This document shows, one piece after another, positions 7,050-14,522 of a stretch of DNA of 34,114 nucleotides. The translations under genes were made by a program, and so were the position numbers. A model generated the notes under the pieces. That model made no database searches and was not told the DNA's origin. It saw only the letters and a list, made by a program, of their open reading frames with translations. Source of the DNA: Candidatus Aminicenantota bacterium (GTDB lineage Bacteria; Acidobacteriota; Aminicenantia; Aminicenantales; Saccharicenantaceae); contig JAPKZD010000004.1 in NCBI GenBank assembly GCA_026393975.1, forward strand, positions 1 through 34,114. Direction: 5' to 3'. Positions within the stretch are counted from its first letter, which is position 1. The number at the start of each line of letters is the position of its first letter.

Positions 7050-8123
7050 TCAACGGGTAGATGGGTCGGAGAGGGGAACGCTGCCCTTCTGGCCCTCGAT
7101 GAGGTCAAGGACGTCCTCGGAGTCGCGCCAGCCCTCGCGGACCTTGACGTGGAGCTCCAGGTAGACCTTGTGCCCGACGTACTCCTCGATCTCGCGGCGG
7201 GCCTCGATGCCGACCTGCTTGACGAGCGAGCCGTGGCGGCCGATGACGATCTTGCGGTGGTTGTCCTTCTCGACGAAGATCGAGGCGCGGATCAGGGTCA
7301 GCGGCCTCGTCTCGCCCGGCTTCTTCCAGTCCGCCTGCTCTTTCTTTTCGATCGTCTCGATGTAGACGGCGGTGACGAAGGGCAGTTCCTCCTTGACGTA
7401 CTTGAGGATCTTCTCCCGGACGATCTCGGCGAAGAGGAACCGCTCCGACTGGTCCGAGATCTCCTCGTCCGAGTAGAGCTTCGGCGCTTCGGGCAGGATT
7501 TCCGCGAGGAGCCTCTCCAGGAGGTCGAGGTTGATGCCGGTCAGGGCCGAGATGGGGATGATCTCGCGGAAGGGGAAAAGATCATTGTAATGGGCGATGA
7601 TCGGCAGGACCTTGTCCTTGCGGACGATGTCGACCTTGTTGATAAGCAGGAAGACGGGCGTTTTCACCTTGCGGAGCGTCTCCAGGACGAACTCGTCACC
7701 GTGGCCGAATTTTTCGGTCGCGTCGACGAGGAGGCAGACGACGTCCGAGGTTTCGAGCGAGGAGTAGACGAAATTCATCATCCTCTTGTTCAAAGAGTGG
7801 AGCGGCTTGTGGATGCCCGGGTTGTCGACGAAGACCGTTTGCCCCTTGTCGGTCGTCTTGATCCCCAGGATGCTGATCCGGGTCGTCTGGGGTTTGTCCG
7901 AGACGATGGCCACTTTCTGGCCGAGCAGGGCGTTGAGGAGCGTCGATTTCCCCGTGTTCGGCCGCCCGACGAGGGCTACGTATCCGGTCTTGAAGACGGG
8001 CTTCGGTGCCGCCTTTTTCGGGCCGGCCTTTTTTGGCCCAGCCGTTTTCGCGCGTGTCTTTTTCGGAGCGGCCGGCTTCGCGGCTTTTTCCGCAGGCGTC
8101 TTGGTTTTCGTCGTCCTCGGCAC
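7050..8123 (-). CDS. era: GTPase Era with basic N-terminal extension
   Basis: Era binds the 3' end of 16S rRNA and assists 30S ribosomal subunit maturation in the cytoplasm, at the membrane. The G motifs are in order: G1 GRPNTGKST (53-61), G2 around Thr81, G3 DNPG (100-103) and G4 NKVD (162-165). A C-terminal KH domain (about 265-345) contains the GRHGSLVKQVG loop. The protein has 357 residues, against about 300 for typical Era. The excess is a 43-residue tail of Lys, Ala, Pro and Thr before the G domain. The start is a GTG at 8123 preceded by GAGGGGGAACA, and no later start fits. It is the last gene of the phoH-pgpH-ybeY-corC-era operon, 19 bases after the CorC-like gene. Confidence 0.95.
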   Translation of the reverse strand: MPRTTKTKTPAEKAAKPAAPKKTRAKTAGPKKAGPKKAAPKPVFKTGYVALVGRPNTGKSTLLNALLGQKVAIVSDKPQTTRISILGIKTTDKGQTVFVDNPGIHKPLHSLNKRMMNFVYSSLETSDVVCLLVDATEKFGHGDEFVLETLRKVKTPVFLLINKVDIVRKDKVLPIIAHYNDLFPFREIIPISALTGINLDLLERLLAEILPEAPKLYSDEEISDQSERFLFAEIVREKILKYVKEELPFVTAVYIETIEKKEQADWKKPGETRPLTLIRASIFVEKDNHRKIVIGRHGSLVKQVGIEARREIEEYVGHKVYLELHVKVREGWRDSEDVLDLIEGQKGSVPLSDPSTR

Positions 8124-8142
8124 TGTTCCCCCTCGGCCCGTT

Positions 8143-9369
8143 TCAGGCCTTCCGGATCCTCAGCTTCTTGACTTTCTTCTGGTCGATATCGAGGACCTCG
8201 AGAAGGAGGCCCTTGATGGTCAGGGTTTCGCCCTTGTAGGGAAGCCGTCCCAGATCGTGGGTGATGAGGCCGCCGACGGTGATGAAGTCGTCCTCGGCCA
8301 GCTCGACGTCGAAAAGCTCCTCGAGCTCCTCGACCTCCGTCGCCCCCGAAACCGTGAAATCGAGGGGACCGTTCTCGGTGATCTGGGCCTCCTCGGTGTC
8401 GTACTCGTCCTGGATCTCCCCGACGATCTCCTCGACCACGTCTTCCATCGTCACCAGGCCGGAAACCCCGCCGTGCTCGTCGACGACGATGGCCAGCTTT
8501 TGCTTGACCTTCTGGAACTCGCGCAGGAGTCCGGCGACGGGCATGGACTCGGGGACGAAGGCGACGGGCCGGATGAGGGCCTCGATAGGCTGGCCCTTGT
8601 GCTTCTCGTCGGAGTACTCGAGGATGTCCTTGGCCATGACGACGCCTTCCATATTGTCGAGCCTGTCCTTGTAAACAGGGATCCGCGAGTACTTATCCTT
8701 GATGATGAGGTCCTTGAGGTTGTCGATGGTCGCGTCCTTGCGGATGCAGACCATGTTGACCCGGGGCGTCATGACCTCCCGGACCACGGTGTCGCCGAAC
8801 TCGACGACGCTCCGCAGGAGCTCGTCCTCGCCCTTGTCGATGATCCCCTCCTCCGTCGCCTCGTCGATGAACGTTTCGATCTCCTCGTCCGAGGCCTCGC
8901 GGTCCTCCTCCTTCTCCTCCCGCTGTTCCTCCCGCTCGAGGAGGTTGCGGGAGACGGCGAGCACGGGGGAGGCGAGGAAGCGGACGAGGGAGAAGGCCGG
9001 CAGGAACATCCGCAGGAGGACGTCCTTGCCGGCGGAGACGAGCAAGCGGGGGACGAGGTCGAGAAAGGTCCCGTAGACGGCCACGGCGGCCAGGAACAGC
9101 CACAGGGGCCGGAGCCCGGAGTCGGGCAGGACGACGAAACCGTAGACGACCAGGGCCAGGATGACCAGGATCCTCAGGAATTCGACGGCCAGCCGGGTTT
9201 CCTCGAAGTTCCCGAGGATCTTTGCCCGGGCGGCCTTGTCCCAGTTCTCGAGGAAACGGCTCAGCGATATCTTCGAGTACGAGTCCAGGCAGACATGGAT
9301 GAGCGACAGGAGGAACGCGGCGAGGAAGGCGAAGGCCAATCCTGTCCAGGTGACGGTGGCCATGGTCAT
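8143..9369 (-). CDS. CorC/HlyC-type hemolysin-family protein with paired CBS domains
   Basis: The protein has 408 residues. The N-terminal about 140 residues contain three or four hydrophobic segments (about 9-27, 65-82, 90-112, 120-138). This is a short membrane part in the position of the DUF21/CNNM domain. After an acidic linker (EREEQREEKEEDREASDEE) comes EVMTPRVNMVCI, opening a CBS pair (about 199-315) that includes YSRIPVY and VDEHGGVSGLVTMEDVVEEIVGEI. Residues about 330-405 are the CorC_HlyC domain. Relatives are implicated in magnesium or cobalt transport and tolerance, and the CBS pair binds adenine nucleotides. The N-terminal part lacks clear CNNM motifs, so transport is uncertain. 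The start ATG overlaps the ybeY stop (ATGA), suggesting translational coupling. Confidence 0.85.
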   Translation of the reverse strand: MTMATVTWTGLAFAFLAAFLLSLIHVCLDSYSKISLSRFLENWDKAARAKILGNFEETRLAVEFLRILVILALVVYGFVVLPDSGLRPLWLFLAAVAVYGTFLDLVPRLLVSAGKDVLLRMFLPAFSLVRFLASPVLAVSRNLLEREEQREEKEEDREASDEEIETFIDEATEEGIIDKGEDELLRSVVEFGDTVVREVMTPRVNMVCIRKDATIDNLKDLIIKDKYSRIPVYKDRLDNMEGVVMAKDILEYSDEKHKGQPIEALIRPVAFVPESMPVAGLLREFQKVKQKLAIVVDEHGGVSGLVTMEDVVEEIVGEIQDEYDTEEAQITENGPLDFTVSGATEVEELEELFDVELAEDDFITVGGLITHDLGRLPYKGETLTIKGLLLEVLDIDQKKVKKLRIRKA

Positions 9370-9776
9370 GTCAGGTAGAGCCGGTGGGCCTTCCGCTCCT
9401 CATCCTCGATGCCGGCGGAATGGTCGTAGCCGAGGAGGTGGAGGAAGCCGTGGATGGCGAGCAACCGGAGCTCCCGGTCGAGGCTGTGGCCCTTGGTCCG
9501 GCTCTGGCGGAAGGCCACGGGCACGGCGATGACGATGTCGCCCAGGTAGAACTTGCCGTCGGCCCCTTTTTCCCCGAGGGGGAAGCTCAGGACGTCGGTA
9601 GGCCTGTCCTTCTTCAAGAACTTTCGGTTGAGGGTGCGGATGGCCCGCTCGCCCACGAAAGCCAGGGTGACTTCCGGGTCGGCGAGACGGTAGCGCGCGC
9701 TGAGCTCGCCGAGGAGGCGTTTAAACGCCTTCGTCCGGATCGGGTACTTTTTCTGGCGGTTGATGATCTCGATCAT
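9366..9776 (-). CDS. ybeY: Endoribonuclease YbeY
   Basis: YbeY is a zinc-dependent endoribonuclease for 16S rRNA 3' maturation and ribosome quality control. The protein has 136 residues, a normal family length. The signature HGFLHLLGYDH gives metal ligands His109, His113 and His119. Upstream is the conserved NRKFLKKDRPTDVLSFPLG block (50-68) and a GDI strand. The start at 9776 (MIEIINRQ) is the normal family N-terminus, has AAGGA two bases upstream, and lies 56 bases inside the end of the preceding HD-phosphodiesterase gene. The stop overlaps the next gene's start by four bases. The neighbours phoH and era are classic genomic partners in ribosome maturation. Confidence 0.95.
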   Translation of the reverse strand: MIEIINRQKKYPIRTKAFKRLLGELSARYRLADPEVTLAFVGERAIRTLNRKFLKKDRPTDVLSFPLGEKGADGKFYLGDIVIAVPVAFRQSRTKGHSLDRELRLLAIHGFLHLLGYDHSAGIEDEERKAHRLYLT

Positions 9777-12114
9777 TGTCCTTTTTCCTGGCCGGGGTGG
9801 TTTGTTTAGGCTTCCGGCCGTTGAAGCCGAAGCCCGGGTATTCGACCCGGGGATGGTAGATGGCGAAGAGGATGGTCAGGAAGGAGGCGGCGACGGAGCG
9901 GAGTTCTCGGAGGGAGAAGTCGCAGCCGTCGAGCTGGCCGTCCTGGAGCGTCGAGTTGATGATGTCGGTGATGACCCTCTTGAGGTTGTCCTTGGTCGGG
10001 AACTTGAGGCTCCGCGAGGCGGCCTCGATGGAGTCGGCCAGCATGACCAGGCCGGCTTCCTTGGTCTGCGGCGCCGGCCCGGCGTAGCGGTAGGACTCCT
10101 CGCCGACGGTCTGCTGTTCGGGGTCGGTGGTCTGCTTGGCCTTGGCGTAGAAAAAACGGACGAGCGAACTGCCGTGGTGCTGTTCGATAATATCCCGGAG
10201 GGGCCGGGGGAGCTTGAGCTTGCGGGCGAGCTCGACGCCTTCCTTGACGTGGTTCTTGATGACGAGCGTGCTCATGGAGGGCGCCAGGTCCTTGTGCAGG
10301 TCGAATTCCCGCGACCGGTTCTCGATGAAATACTCGGGCATCTTGGACTTGCCGATGTCGTGATAGAGGGCCCCGGCCTTGGCCAGCTGGGCGTCGAGGC
10401 CCAGTTCCTCGGCGGCCTTCTCGGCCAGCGTGGCGACGATGAGGGAGTGGTGGTACGACCCCGGTGCCTCCAGGGAGAGCTGCCGGAAAATGGGCAGGTC
10501 GGAATTCGTCAGCTCGAGGAGCTTGGAGCCGGTGACGAAGCCGAAGGCCGTTTCGACGAGCGGCAGGAGGAGGAAGGCCAGGACGGCGCTGGCCGCCCCG
10601 CCGAGGAGGCCCATGGCAACCTCCGACGAGAAGAGGGCGATGTCCGCGCTCCTCTCGATGAGATGGAAGGCCAGGATGACGAAGGCGTTGACGGCCGGCA
10701 GAATGATGAACCCGACCCGGAGCGTCGCTGCCCGGTAGCGTTTCTTGTAGTACTTGACGCCGTAGACCGCGGCCAGGCCGCCGATCAAGGAGAAGATGGT
10801 CAGAAGGAAATCCCCGCCGAGAAGAATCCCGACGGTCAGGCTGTTGAGGATGATGTAGAGGAGCGCCATCGGGTCCGGGACGAGGAAGGCGAAGATCAGC
10901 GTGCCGGCCTGGAGGGGGAAGGCGTAATGATACGTCTCTAACCGCGAGAGGGCGGGCGAGGTGACTGCCCCGCTGATCGTCACGGCCAGGGCCAGGAACA
11001 CCTTATAGAGGACGAGGCTGCCGACGAGGGCGGTCCCCGCCATCCGGAACTGCCTTTCGGCCGGCTGCGGCTTGAAGACGGTCTGGAGATAGTGCCAGAG
11101 GGTGGAGAAGAGGAAAAGGTAGAGGAGGAGGCTGCCGACGAAGTTGGGGAGCCAGCTCGACCTCCGGAGGATCCGCCGGTTGTACTCGTCCAGGACCTTG
11201 AGCGTGTCGGCCGTGACCTCGTCGCCCTTCCGGACGATGACCCGGTCCTTCTTGACGGTGTAGGTGACCATGCCTACTTCGGCGCGGGCCTGGGCCTTCC
11301 TTTTCTCCGTTTCTATCTTGTTGTAGGTGACGTTGGCGGTCAGGAAGAGCTGGCCCAGATTCGAGAGAAGCGTCCGGCTCCGGGCCGGGATCTCGATCTT
11401 CTCCAGCTCGTCGACGCAGCGACGCTCGCTTTCCCCGATGTCCAGGATGTCCCCGACCCGGACGGTCCTTTCGGCGCCCAGGAGGTCGTGGAGGGTCAGG
11501 CCGTGTTCTGCTTCGCCGTGGATGAAGAGATTCTTCGACAGGATGATGCCCTGGCTGAAGATCTTCGCGGACAGGCCGACCAGAACTTCTTCGAGTTCGG
11601 CCGGGAACTTCAGCCGGACGAGCAAGGCGAGGTCCTGGAGCTCGATGTCGATGCTGAGCTTGTCGAGGAGCAGGGTCCGAAGCTCGTCGGTCGTGTGGTT
11701 CCCCGGGTAGCGGGCGGTCCATCCCCGACCCTCGGCGAAGAGAAGGCGGACCTTGTCCTCCGTGTTGGCGAAGACGTTAGCGTCGAAGCTGTAGACGGGA
11801 AGGACCGCGGCCGCGGCCTCTTCTTTCTTCAGGTCCGTCACCTCCGGATCCTCGATGAGGAGGTCGAAGGGCGCCGTGACGTCCGCCGGCGCGACGGCGC
11901 CCGCGACGAGCGCCGACAGGCTCCGGGAGGGGCGGGCGGTCAGAAATAGGGCGATGACGATGGCGGTCACGGCGAGGAACAGCCAATGGCCCTTGAGCAG
12001 CCTCTCGCCGAGCGGGAGTTTCTTTTCCTCTTCGGTGTGTTCCGCGGTGGTGCGCCCGGGTTGGATCTCGGCCCCCTTGAAGAGCTTGATCTTGTCGAAG
12101 AAGGAGGTCGGCAT
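9721..12114 (-). CDS. pgpH: 7TM-HD domain phosphodiesterase, PgpH-like (cyclic-di-AMP hydrolase family)
   Basis: The protein has 797 residues. A signal-anchor helix at about 43-60 precedes a large extracytoplasmic 7TMR-HDED domain (about 75-315). Seven hydrophobic helices follow (about 322-525). The cytoplasmic HD hydrolase domain (about 545-760) contains SYHHSLIVA (His555/His556), ALYHDIGKSKMPEYF (His585, Asp586), EQHHG (645-649) and a later Asp in MLADSIEAA. PgpH-type enzymes hydrolyse cyclic-di-AMP to pApA in the cytoplasm, controlling osmotic and cell-wall homeostasis. No c-di-AMP synthase gene is in the window. The C-terminus is a Lys/Pro/Asp-rich tail whose coding sequence overlaps ybeY by 56 bases. 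The start at 12114 has GAGGAC upstream and lies six bases after the phoH stop. Confidence 0.85.
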   Translation of the reverse strand: MPTSFFDKIKLFKGAEIQPGRTTAEHTEEEKKLPLGERLLKGHWLFLAVTAIVIALFLTARPSRSLSALVAGAVAPADVTAPFDLLIEDPEVTDLKKEEAAAAVLPVYSFDANVFANTEDKVRLLFAEGRGWTARYPGNHTTDELRTLLLDKLSIDIELQDLALLVRLKFPAELEEVLVGLSAKIFSQGIILSKNLFIHGEAEHGLTLHDLLGAERTVRVGDILDIGESERRCVDELEKIEIPARSRTLLSNLGQLFLTANVTYNKIETEKRKAQARAEVGMVTYTVKKDRVIVRKGDEVTADTLKVLDEYNRRILRRSSWLPNFVGSLLLYLFLFSTLWHYLQTVFKPQPAERQFRMAGTALVGSLVLYKVFLALAVTISGAVTSPALSRLETYHYAFPLQAGTLIFAFLVPDPMALLYIILNSLTVGILLGGDFLLTIFSLIGGLAAVYGVKYYKKRYRAATLRVGFIILPAVNAFVILAFHLIERSADIALFSSEVAMGLLGGAASAVLAFLLLPLVETAFGFVTGSKLLELTNSDLPIFRQLSLEAPGSYHHSLIVATLAEKAAEELGLDAQLAKAGALYHDIGKSKMPEYFIENRSREFDLHKDLAPSMSTLVIKNHVKEGVELARKLKLPRPLRDIIEQHHGSSLVRFFYAKAKQTTDPEQQTVGEESYRYAGPAPQTKEAGLVMLADSIEAASRSLKFPTKDNLKRVITDIINSTLQDGQLDGCDFSLRELRSVAASFLTILFAIYHPRVEYPGFGFNGRKPKQTTPARKKDNDRDHQPPEKVPDPDEGV

Positions 12115-12120
12115 GGGTCC

Positions 12121-13013
12121 TCAGTCCTCTTGGGACTCGGCCTTCTGGTAGGCTCGAATGATCTTCTGGACCAGGGGGTGGCGGACGACGTCCCTGTCGT
12201 TGAAATGGACGAAGGCGATCTCCTCGAGCGGGGAGAGGATCTTCATGGCCTGGAGGACGCCCGATTTCCGGGGCTGGGGCAGGTCGATCTGGGTGACGTC
12301 GGCCGTGATGACCAGCTTCGAATCGAACCCGGCCCGGGTCCGATCTCGATGACCCCCCGTTCGATGAGGCGGTTGGCCTGTTCGTACTGGAAGAGGTCGA
12401 AGAGGGCGTCGTAGAGGGGGCGCAAGTAAGGGTTGACTTTCTGGATGATGTCGCCGGGCAGGAAGCCGAGCTTTTCCCCGGCTTCGACGGCCGGGCGGGT
12501 GAGGATGATCCGATTGACGGCCTTGTTCTGCAGGAAGACGAGGGCCATGGCCATGGCCAGGTAGGTCTTGCCCGTGCCCGCCGGCCCGATCCCGAAGACG
12601 AGGTCGTAGTTCTTGATGGCCTGGAGATAGGCCTGCTGGTTCAGGCTCTTGGGGCTGACGGACTTGCGGGACAGGTTCAGCGGTTCGGAAGGGCGGAAGT
12701 CGTCCAGGGACGTGATCGCCCCCTCCTCGAGCATGTCCAGGGCGATGAACAGGTCTTCCTCGCGGAGCTCCCGGCCCTTTTCCCCGAGCTTGCGGAGCTT
12801 CTCGAAGTAGTCCTTGGCGAAGGCGGTCCTCTGGGAGTCGCCGTCGATAAGGAGTTGGTCGCCGCGCAAGGCCAAGCTGACGCCCAGGCGGGATCCTAGC
12901 TTTTTGAGGTTTTTGTCCAGGACGCCGGACAGGGTGGATTCGTTCATCAGGGGCTGGAGGATTTTTTCCATGTTTCGGGGGGGGGTGGGGGAGGGGTCTT
13001 CGGTTTCGGTCAT
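12121..13013 (-). pseudogene. phoH: PhoH-family ATPase, disrupted by a deletion and frameshift removing Walker B
   Basis: The start is ATG at 13013 (MTETEDPSP). The N-terminal RNA-binding-like region and the PhoH P-loop GPAGTGKT are intact, followed by [21 protein letters not shown] and [10 protein letters not shown]. The PhoH pattern then expects about 37 residues, including the RGRTLN block and the Walker B DEAQN. Instead only 14 bases (12328-12341) separate the EI from [17 protein letters not shown], and that segment is in another frame. It continues through [14 protein letters not shown] to a TGA at 12121-12123. This implies a net loss of about 97 bases. The upstream frame ends at 12243 after unrelated residues. 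The product as read lacks the ATPase active site. It could be real inactivation or a collapsed assembly. Downstream genes keep tight spacing, so the operon is otherwise normal. Confidence 0.8.
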
Positions 13014-13022
13014 GACCACGGC

Positions 13023-13053
13023 ATTATAACCACGTGCCCGCGGTTCTTGTCAA
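13023..13053 (-). promoter_or_regulatory. phoH operon promoter (consensus boxes, near-leaderless)
   Basis: On the minus strand, perfect TTGACA (13048-13053) and perfect TATAAT (13023-13028) are separated by 19 bp, slightly longer than ideal. The -10 ends nine bases before the ATG at 13013. Transcription should start within a few bases of the start codon, and no ribosome binding site is visible. Confidence 0.6.
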
Positions 13054-13064
13054 GCCGACCGACC

Positions 13065-13093
13065 TTGAAAAAAAAGGCCGGCTGGTATATAAA
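13065..13093 (+). promoter_or_regulatory. Promoter for the RHH-sat operon (near-leaderless)
   Basis: TTGAAA (13065-13070), a 17-bp spacer and TATAAA (13088-13093) lie directly before the ATG at 13101, with seven bases between. It is divergent from the phoH promoter, and the two -35 boxes are about 11 bases apart. A regulator bound here could control both directions. Confidence 0.55.
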
Positions 13094-13100
13094 AACCGGT

Positions 13101-13316
13101 ATGGACAAAGAATTTACGACCGTTTCCATACCGACCTCGCTCCACAAGAAGATCGAGGAGTTTATCAAGGGGACCGAATACGGGTCCGTCTCGAGCTATG
13201 CGGCCAAGGTCCTCAGGGAAAGCCTGTCCAAGGCGGAACCCGCGACCGAGGTTTTCAGTAAGGACGAAGAAGAGAAGGTCAAGGAGCGCCTGAAAGCTCT
13301 GGGATATATCGATTAA
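13101..13316 (+). CDS. Small ribbon-helix-helix-like protein
   Basis: The protein has 71 residues. The N-terminus FTTVSIPTSLHKKIEEFIKG is a ribbon-helix-helix pattern of the MetJ/Arc/CopG type: a short beta strand, helix 1, a glycine turn (GTEYGS), then helix 2 (VSSYAAKVLRESL). A C-terminal acidic helix ends in DEEEKVKERLKALGYID. RHH proteins dimerise through the strand and usually bind operator DNA. This one is the first gene of the sulfate-activation cluster and lies next to a divergent promoter pair, so it may regulate that operon. No toxin gene is adjacent. The start at 13101 is chosen because a longer frame from 13047 would run through the promoter. Family assignment is reasonably secure. 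The regulatory target is inferred. Confidence 0.7.
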   Translation: MDKEFTTVSIPTSLHKKIEEFIKGTEYGSVSSYAAKVLRESLSKAEPATEVFSKDEEEKVKERLKALGYID

Positions 13317-13373
13317 CCCGCCCGGCGGTCCGAAACCGCAATCCCCCCCGGTACCGGAATCAAGGAGGAGCCC

Positions 13374-14522
13374 ATGATCCAACCCCACGGCGGAAAGCTC
13401 GTCGACAGGGTTCTCTCGGGGAAGAAGAGGGACGAAGCGCTGGCCCGCGCCGCGCGCCTGCCCCGCCTGGCCATCGATTCCGAGCTCGTCTCGGACGTCG
13501 AAAACATCGCCACCGGCGTCTACAGCCCCCTCGAGGGTTTCCTGGGGGAGGCGGATTTCCATGGAGTTCTCACCGGCATGCGGCTCCGGAACGATATCCC
13601 CTGGACCGTGCCCATCGTTCTCGACACCGACCGGGAGACTGCGGCCAGGCTGAAGACGGGCGAAGATGTCCTCCTTGCGGGCGAGGACGGCCGGCCCGTC
13701 GCCCTCCTCCATCTCGAGGAAAAGTACGCTTATGACAAGGGTGAGACCGCCGATAAGGTCTTCGGGACCCGCGACCCGGCCCACCCCGGTGTGGCCAAGG
13801 TCCTGGGGATGAAGGATATCCTCCTGGCCGGGCCCGTGGACCTCATCGATGTGACGCCGACCCCGTTCGACCGCTACAAGCTGACGCCCAAGGAGACCCG
13901 TGTCCTTTTCGAAGCCAAGGGCTGGCGGACGGTCGTCGGCTTTCAGACGCGGAACACGCCCCACCTCGGCCACGAATACGTCCAGAAGGCCGCCCTGACC
14001 TTCACTGACGGCCTGTTCATCAATCCCGTCATCGGCCGGAAGAAGAAGGGCGATTTCAAGGACGAAGTCATTTTGGCCTCTTATGAGGAGGCCATCCGCC
14101 ACTACTACCTGAAAGAGCGGACGGTCATGGCCATCCTCCAGATGGAGATGCGCTACGCCGGGCCCCGGGAGGCCATCCACCACGCCATCCTGCGCAAGAA
14201 CTTCGGCTGTACCCACATCATCATCGGCCGCGACCATGCCGGCGTGGGGTCCTATTATCCTCCCTTCGCCGCCCAGGACATCTTCGAGGCCTTCCCCGAC
14301 CTGGGCATCGCGCCCATGTTCTTCCGGTCCTTCTCCTATTGCAAGAAGTGCGGCTCGGTGGTCAACGAGAAGATCTGCCCCCACCCGCCGGCCGACCAGA
14401 TCCAGTTCAGCGGCACGAAGATCAGGGACCTCCTGGTCAAAGGGGAGTATCCCCCGGCCGAGCTCATGCGGCCCGAGGTGGCCGCGGTCATCATGCGCTT
14501 CAAGGACCCTTTCAATGAATGA
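13374..14522 (+). CDS. sat: Sulfate adenylyltransferase (ATP sulfurylase)
   Basis: The enzyme makes adenosine 5'-phosphosulfate from sulfate and ATP in the cytoplasm. The protein has 382 residues, typical of the homo-oligomeric bacterial/archaeal form without a fused APS kinase. Key motifs are QTRNTPHLGHE (191-201, the QXRNPxHxGHE substrate motif) and GRDHAGVG (285-292). A zinc-type cluster Cys323, Cys326, Cys335, His337 is present in the C-terminal region. The start has a strong AAGGAGGAG ribosome binding site. The gene overlaps the next by eight bases. APS kinase lies one gene downstream and no APS reductase is in the window, so here APS seems directed to PAPS rather than to dissimilatory reduction. 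That is inference, since aprAB could lie elsewhere. Confidence 0.95.
   Translation: MIQPHGGKLVDRVLSGKKRDEALARAARLPRLAIDSELVSDVENIATGVYSPLEGFLGEADFHGVLTGMRLRNDIPWTVPIVLDTDRETAARLKTGEDVLLAGEDGRPVALLHLEEKYAYDKGETADKVFGTRDPAHPGVAKVLGMKDILLAGPVDLIDVTPTPFDRYKLTPKETRVLFEAKGWRTVVGFQTRNTPHLGHEYVQKAALTFTDGLFINPVIGRKKKGDFKDEVILASYEEAIRHYYLKERTVMAILQMEMRYAGPREAIHHAILRKNFGCTHIIIGRDHAGVGSYYPPFAAQDIFEAFPDLGIAPMFFRSFSYCKKCGSVVNEKICPHPPADQIQFSGTKIRDLLVKGEYPPAELMRPEVAAVIMRFKDPFNE

Noticed and set aside
7786-11949. Several long plus-strand open frames over the era-pgpH region
   Set aside because: They are antisense shadows of genes with clear family motifs and have no domain-like pattern.
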